Shown here: positions 47,057-64,000 of the stretch, piece by piece
How positions within the stretch are numbered: the first letter of the stretch is position 1
Layout: each line of letters opens with the position of its first letter
NCBI RefSeq assembly: GCF_011386835.1
Contig: NC_088805.1
Location: forward strand, 13,450,836-13,514,835
Length of the DNA: 64,000 bases
Source: Chrysemys picta bellii
Taxonomy: Eukaryota > Chordata > Testudines > Emydidae
Direction of reading: 5' to 3'
Program-made: the position numbers and the translations under genes
The notes under the pieces: model-generated
Told to the model about the DNA's origin: nothing
The model's input: the letters and a program-made list of their open reading frames with translations, nothing else
Database searches by the model: none

Positions 47057-47099
47057 ATGTTGTATGTACTATGGCGCATTAGTTCCCAAGTGCTGCTAG

Positions 47100-47690
47100 G
47101 CCCTCTCCTGCCCCAGTGCCAGGTGCTGAGGCCGGTTCTCCCTTCCTCTGCTAAAGCCGGGCTCCTGCTCGCAGCCCCTCGCCTCCTTCTCCTCCAGCCC
47201 CAGGCCCCGAGTGCCAGTTAAGAGACTCAGTCTGTCTCAACAGCTAGGAACGGGCCCCAGCCCAGCTGCCTTCCATGGGGGCCCTGCTCCAGCAGGGGAG
47301 CGGGCAGCTCTCCGTGCAGAGCCGCTGGAGCGGGCGCCCGGGCTCCCCGGCTCCACGCACTTGCTTTGCATGGGGGGCGGGGGGGCAGCGCCAGCTCCCA
47401 CCGCTCCCCCCTCACCCCAACGGGCCGAGCCGGGTGAGGCAGGAGGAGCCCAGTGCCTGCCTGGCCCCGGAGGGGTGATACCACCCCCGGACGAGACCAT
47501 TCTGAGAGGGGCGACGCCCGGCCGGCGCTGTGGAGTGCGCCGGTCTCCATGGGAACGTTGACAGCAGGCGCCGGGCCTGAGGAGAGCGGAGCGGAAAGAG
47601 CAGCCGGGCGGCGAGGAGAGGGTGGGGGGAGGCTACGTCCACCAGCGGGCTTGGGGGAGGAGCTGGTGGGTTGGAACCTGGGCTAGGGGT
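47100..47690 (+). promoter_or_regulatory. CpG island, likely CCDC74 promoter
   Basis: GC/CpG-rich segment with GC-box-like runs upstream of the first CCDC74 coding exon. A non-coding first exon probably starts here, but no single donor stands out. Long frames on both strands reflect base composition only. Confidence 0.6.
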
Positions 47691-48030
47691 GCGGGGGGTG
47701 TCTGAGCCTTGGCGTGGGGGGAGAGAACGGGGGGGGGGGGCTGGGCCCAGGGCGTGTATGTCTGGAGGGGGGCGGCTGAGACCAGGGTGTGTGTGGGGTG
47801 GAGAGGTGCGGGGGGGGCTGAGCCCTGTGTGTGTGTGTGGGGGGGGGAGTGGCTGGGCCCAGGGTGTGTGGGGGGGTGGCTGAGCCCAAGGGTGTGTGTG
47901 TGTGGGGGGCTAAGCCTAAGGTTGGCGGGGGGCAGGGTGGCTGGGCCCAAGGTTGGCGGGGGGCGGGGTGGCTGGGCCCAGGGGGTGTGGGGGGTGGGCT
48001 GAGATGGGAGAGGGAAGGAGGTGGCTGAGA
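47690..48030. repeat. G-rich minisatellite downstream of CpG island
   Basis: Repeats of GGGGTGGCTGAGCCCAAGG and GTGTGTGTGGGGGG alternate over about 330 bp (unit roughly 40-50 bp, imperfect). G runs of four to ten are frequent on the plus strand. Minus-strand Pro-rich frames of up to 222 codons are artefacts. Confidence 0.75.
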
Positions 48031-48123
48031 TGGGGCTGTGTGTGGTGCAAAGGGGGATCCCAGTTCCAGCCTGCTGACTAAGCTCACATTCTTGTTCTCT
48101 CCTCCCCCTCCCCCCCATTCTAG

Positions 48124-48217
48124 GTTGGCAGTTGTAAATTTGAGGGCCATGTGCAGAAATGGCTGGTGACCGCGAGGAGGCTTTGGGCAGCGATATCTGC
48201 CCCATCCCCATTCCCCT
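48124..48217 (+). other. Possible non-coding CCDC74 leader exon
   Basis: Good pyrimidine-rich acceptor (CCCCATTCTAG) and a GTGAGG donor at 48,218. An ATG at 48,159 opens a frame that, spliced to 48,542, stops before reaching the main protein frame, so it would be leader with a short upstream frame. Speculative without transcript data. Confidence 0.35.
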
Positions 48218-48489
48218 GTGAGGGCAAGTTAGTAGAGCATAGTCCAGGCAAAGGCACACAGAGCCATAGTCCACCCCCGCTGTCAGAGACCGTGAACACA
48301 AGCCCCGGTGTCAGAGTCAAGTCCTGAGGAGACCCCCCCCCCAAACCCATGATGCCATAGTGAAGGCACATTTGCATGCTAAGGGTACAAGGCACATACA
48401 GCGCCTGACCTCATAGAGACTGAAGCACATTAAACATGGTCACTGACCCTTGTTCAACTTCAGTGGCATTTCCTCAGCTACTTTACTGA

Positions 48490-60154
<11,665 letters not shown>

Positions 60155-61509
60155 TCTGGTTGTTCAGCAACTGCATTCCAGATTTCTCCTTAAGTGTTCC
60201 AGTAGCTACAGCACTCCCCGTATATGTTTGAGTTTACATTGTAGTTTCAACATAGGTTGGTTTGCTGCTATTATCTCCCCACTTCAAGTAAAAATTAATG
60301 ATGAAATCACTGTCTTCTATTCAAGAACAAAGAGTTTATGCTTCTATTGTTGCAGCTTTGCTTCATTCCTTCAATGATTTCCATGGGTACCACTCCCCTT
60401 ATTCCTTCAGGATGTTTATTTTGTGAGTTAACGTAATGATGAAAGCCTGTAAGAGATTACGGTTTAGGAAATTGGATGCTTATCACTTTTAAGCATGTCA
60501 ATGCTGTATCCCACAAACTTGTTTAGTTTGTCAGAGATTATTTTAAAGCAGCATACATTTATTTTTATGCAGGTATGGGCTGCACAGTTTTACAGATAAC
60601 ACTAGATTACTGCTAATCCATCAGTGGAAAGGCTGGAAGCCACATGCTACATCATGTTACCTGGCAGGACAAGATTTCACAGCTCTGCAGAGATGTTAGA
60701 TGGGAACTGAGCTGAATTTACAGTAGTCTTATCAGAATTTTTTTTTTTTGATGCGGGTATAGGACTGATCAGCAGCAAAGGGGCAGTTGAAACTATGGGG
60801 GGAGTCATATTACTCTGCTCTAGCTGCACACTTTTTACTCAGAATCTATAACATTCCATTGTTTCATCTTTGCTATGGGCTAGTTTCCATTCAACTCATG
60901 GCAACATAGTGGGTTGACTGCTCTGAAAACAAATATTGTGTGTACAGTAAGTATGCAAGATTTCCCTATACCAGGCTGCTGATATGCATCACAACCTTAT
61001 CCCCAGTGGAGCAGACCTACGATTGTCAACATCACAGTGATAGCTCCTTAAAAATATCTAAAAAGGAGTGTGTGTGTGTTCATTCTTGTCTTCTCACCTG
61101 ACTGTGCAACAGGGAAACAAACAGATGTTGGCTTTTATGATATGAACATCTGTCCACTAACCCATTTTACAAAAGCACCTGGACACCCATCTCATGGTAT
61201 TAAGTTAGTAATGATCTTGGCTAGATCTAAATTAAAAATCTTTCACCTCTATATAATATTTCCCTTAGCAATCTTTTGAACCTCTCCTCCAGTTGATGGT
61301 GAACTTGGCTGCTATTCTGCAGCATGGGACAACTAATGTAGTGCCAGATGCAATTTTTCCTCCCTCACTTCTGGGTGCAGAGATTTCAGCTCCCAATAGG
61401 ACATATGAAGTAGGCACCAGCCTTTGGTCACTGCAGAGCTGTTGCCCAAGGACTAACATTGGAATGATAGTAGGTTAGTTTCAAACACAGGAATAATAAT
61501 AAATTTATT
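60155..61509 (+). terminator. CCDC74: CCDC74 3' UTR candidate and two-way poly(A) signal
   Basis: Non-coding sequence after the stop. AATAAATTTATT at 61,498-61,509 is a palindrome giving AATAAA on both strands. Whether CCDC74 uses it is unproven. Confidence 0.35.
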
Positions 61510-64000
61510 ACGATAAAACAAACAGATAATGCATTAGTTCATGTACAAAATATTGATACCACTCGGCTGCCTCAATCAGTGCTTACTAAGTACCCACATT
61601 TTAAAACATCCTAAAACTGATGACACCACACAGATTTACAGAGGTCACAGCAATTTCTTGACACCACTGTAAGAGTCCAGCTACTTGTCAGGGACTGTTG
61701 CACAATACTGGGGGATGGAGCAGGGTGTGATGGAAATACTTGAGACTTTGAAATTCCCTTACACGCAGGAACTGAGAGTGAATGAACTACAAAGATAGGG
61801 CAAACTGAAATGTAATCACACTGTGTATGGAACCAGTTACTTTATTCGCATTGCCTCACAACACAGCAGCTGCCATCAGTCTTGTGATCCTAACTGAGAT
61901 GACCAGTAATACTTTTACAGTTGGGTGTCCCTCAGTGCCCAAGGCACGTAAGGTCAATTGTCAGTCTTAGACCTGAGCTGTGTTCAGTTTTTTTAAACAA
62001 AGAGATGCGAGTGGGATATGCAAACACTTCCCATGAGTTGCATCACTCCCCAGGGAAGCCAACACCCAAGAGAAATGCCAGGTAAGATGCAATTCCCCTG
62101 GTAAATATAAATGCAGATAAGTAGCTGCAGCCTGCTGGATTCATTTACAGTGCTGCTATGAGTCAATCAATTGATTTTCCCTGCACACACACTTGGAGTT
62201 CACAGGGAAATCAGTCAGCATGCACACTGAATACCCCTCCTTCAGATCATCCAACTTTCTAAGAGTGAGAAATGCATGGTCCGTGCTAACCAAAAACCGT
62301 TTATACAAAGTAGTGTTTAAAATAAGCTATAAAATTTTTCCTATGGTTGTTTTTCCTCCTAAACAGAATTATTCAGATTAATCTGACGCATTAGGGATGC
62401 CCTAAAAAGGCCCCGATTTCTCCCCTTTCTCCAAATTAAATTACCAGACTCCTGCAACCATAGGGAAGTTTGTGAGCACATTCTAGCTGCAGCTAATTTA
62501 TTCTTGGGGCAATATCAAGTCACACAACATACAGAGTGTGAGGAATACTGGCATCAGGCAAAGTCTGAAGCAAATTAGGACATTCTCCCCTCTCCTTTCT
62601 ATACCATTCAGACTCCCTGATGGAAGTCTACAAATAATTTCTTCTCTAAGAAGACAATAAAAGCCCCTCCTAATACATCAGTCTCAAGAACCATATATAC
62701 ATGTTCTGTATATGTGAAAATGCTGGCAAAGTCCACAAAGGCAGAAGATAAAAGCATGAAATCTAAATCTAACACCAGGTTCCCTATTGAACCTGGCACC
62801 TAGAAACAAAACAGTATAAGGCTTTTTCTTCTGAAGTTCCCTCCCAAAATGCCTGTGATTCTTCCAGTGGCCATGGGAGAGGCCAGCTGTCGAGACCCAA
62901 TTTCTTTGCTTCATGATTTCACAAGGGAAGGAAGTTATGCAGCAGAGAGGCAGGCTTGACGGATACTTTGTGCCCAGGTGTTTAAGAGTGCTGTGACTGA
63001 ATGCTTGTCTGGAAGTTGCAGCAATTTTGATGTCATGTACTGATACACTGACTGCAAGAAGGGATTGGCTGCTGGAAAAGAAAAAGGAGACAGCCCAGAT
63101 AAACACAGTTGCACAACAACTGAATATCACGTATTGATCCCCCCACTTTTTAAAGTGATGCCATCCTATTGTCCCCATACCATATTGTCGAGAGTTGTCT
63201 ATCCACAGAGGGCTCTGATCTGGATAGTCAGCTGGAACACTGAGCTGTAGTGGCGGGACATTTGGAAGGTTCTTGTCATCTAGAATTCAAACACATTTAC
63301 TTTAACAAAAGATATTTTCCATCAGGGCATCAAAGTATGTCTTGTGTGGTGTTTTCCCTACGTCTATACATTATATACTGGAATGGACAGGGAGGGACTA
63401 GATCTAATCTTGAATGGAACCAAGGCTATGAGTCTTCATTTCTGAAAAGCTCACTTTAAAAATGGCCTCGGCTTGCTGGAAGCGCAACCTGGAACTCCCA
63501 GCTCCACAACACACCCCACGCATCTCACCAGTCTCAGTCTTTCATGAGGTGTACTTCATTTGAGTTTGGTTTCCTAAATACAAAATGTCTAGGCACTGTT
63601 CCTACTACACATGTAAGCCAGGACCAGAGCATTCCCATGTTTTGTCTGGTACACACTAAAATGAACCCACTTTACCTTTTTCTGTCCAAAGGGAAAACAA
63701 GTTCACATGAAGGTATACTCCATTCTTGCTTGGTTGAGAGAGAAGGGCAAAGACTTACACACACTTCCCCACTCACACCACCAGCTGTGACAACTGCTGG
63801 TGCAGCTGGGAAAGACATTTTCAATACAATTAGACAGATCCAGTTCCTCTATGTCCCAATACCATGTTTTAGGGTGCTGAAAACTTTTGTCCTGACTACA
63901 CTAGGCATTAAACCATTTTCTAACACCAGTGGAGCTTGAGCCAAGGGTGAGGAATTATCAGCAAACTGCACCCATCAGTGCAAGAGGCAGGATTTTTCAT
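61510..64000. other. Unique, repeat-poor DNA, nothing recognised
   Basis: No repeat and no recognisable exon in 2.5 kb. This would fit a long 3' UTR of a convergent minus-strand gene ending at 61.5 kb, but is equally compatible with intergenic DNA. The 164-codon minus frame (63,178-62,684) has no family resemblance. Confidence 0.4.

Noticed and set aside
48159..48217. ATG at 48,159 as the CCDC74 start
   Set aside because: Spliced to the next acceptor (48,542) it reaches a stop before the conserved frame.
47633..48301. 222-codon minus-strand Pro/Thr-rich frame
   Set aside because: Translation of a G-rich minisatellite; no conserved residues.
62684..63178. 164-codon minus-strand frame
   Set aside because: Cys/His/Ser-rich random-like sequence, no domain, probably non-coding 3' flank.

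Overview
The window is vertebrate genomic DNA and most likely from a turtle (Testudines). The evidence is long AT-rich introns, two CpG-rich promoters, and an interspersed-repeat repertoire dominated by CR1 LINEs, Penelope-like elements (PLE), hAT and Tc1/mariner MITEs and old MIR SINEs, with no L1 or Alu. The species call is inference from repeat types; no database search was possible.

Layout. Bases 1-17,500 are intergenic and hold no exon I can recognise. They contain GC-rich minisatellites, hAT-type elements, a decayed hAT transposase-like gene (minus strand, 7.6-9.7 kb), CR1 fragments (9.7-10.3 kb plus; 13.5-15.4 kb minus), and a Tigger-type MITE with a palindromic PLE copy inserted in it (11.4-12.1 kb). 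A CpG island at 17.5-18.1 kb holds the first, non-coding exon of SMPD4. SMPD4 (neutral sphingomyelinase-3) runs on the plus strand to 43,733. I resolved 19 coding exons that join in frame to 827 codons, including one intron with U12-type splice signals. SMPD4 introns hold a CR1, a degenerate PLE reverse transcriptase gene (35.6-37.1 kb) with a MITE inside it, and several MITEs.

Between the genes (43.7-47.1 kb) are the SMPD4 3' UTR, a TA-flanked MITE, a ~180 bp direct duplication and a CR1 3' end. A second CpG island (about 47.1-47.7 kb), followed by a G-rich minisatellite, precedes CCDC74 (plus strand). Its eight coding exons (48,553-60,154) join in frame to 339 codons. The large CCDC74 intron at 49.7-54.4 kb contains a minus-strand non-LTR retrotransposon of jockey-like type with endonuclease, reverse transcriptase and C-terminal regions, itself split by a PLE copy. 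From 60.2 to 64 kb I see CCDC74 3' UTR or intergenic DNA, with a palindromic AATAAATTTATT that could serve poly(A) sites on both strands.

The two genes are not a functional operon. From memory, SMPD4 next to CCDC74 in the same orientation is also the human chromosome 2q21 arrangement. The most unusual content is the set of five PLE-type insertions with clear target-site duplications (three of them foldbacks), several carrying hammerhead-ribozyme-like cores, the jockey-like element in an amniote intron, and the U12-type intron of SMPD4.
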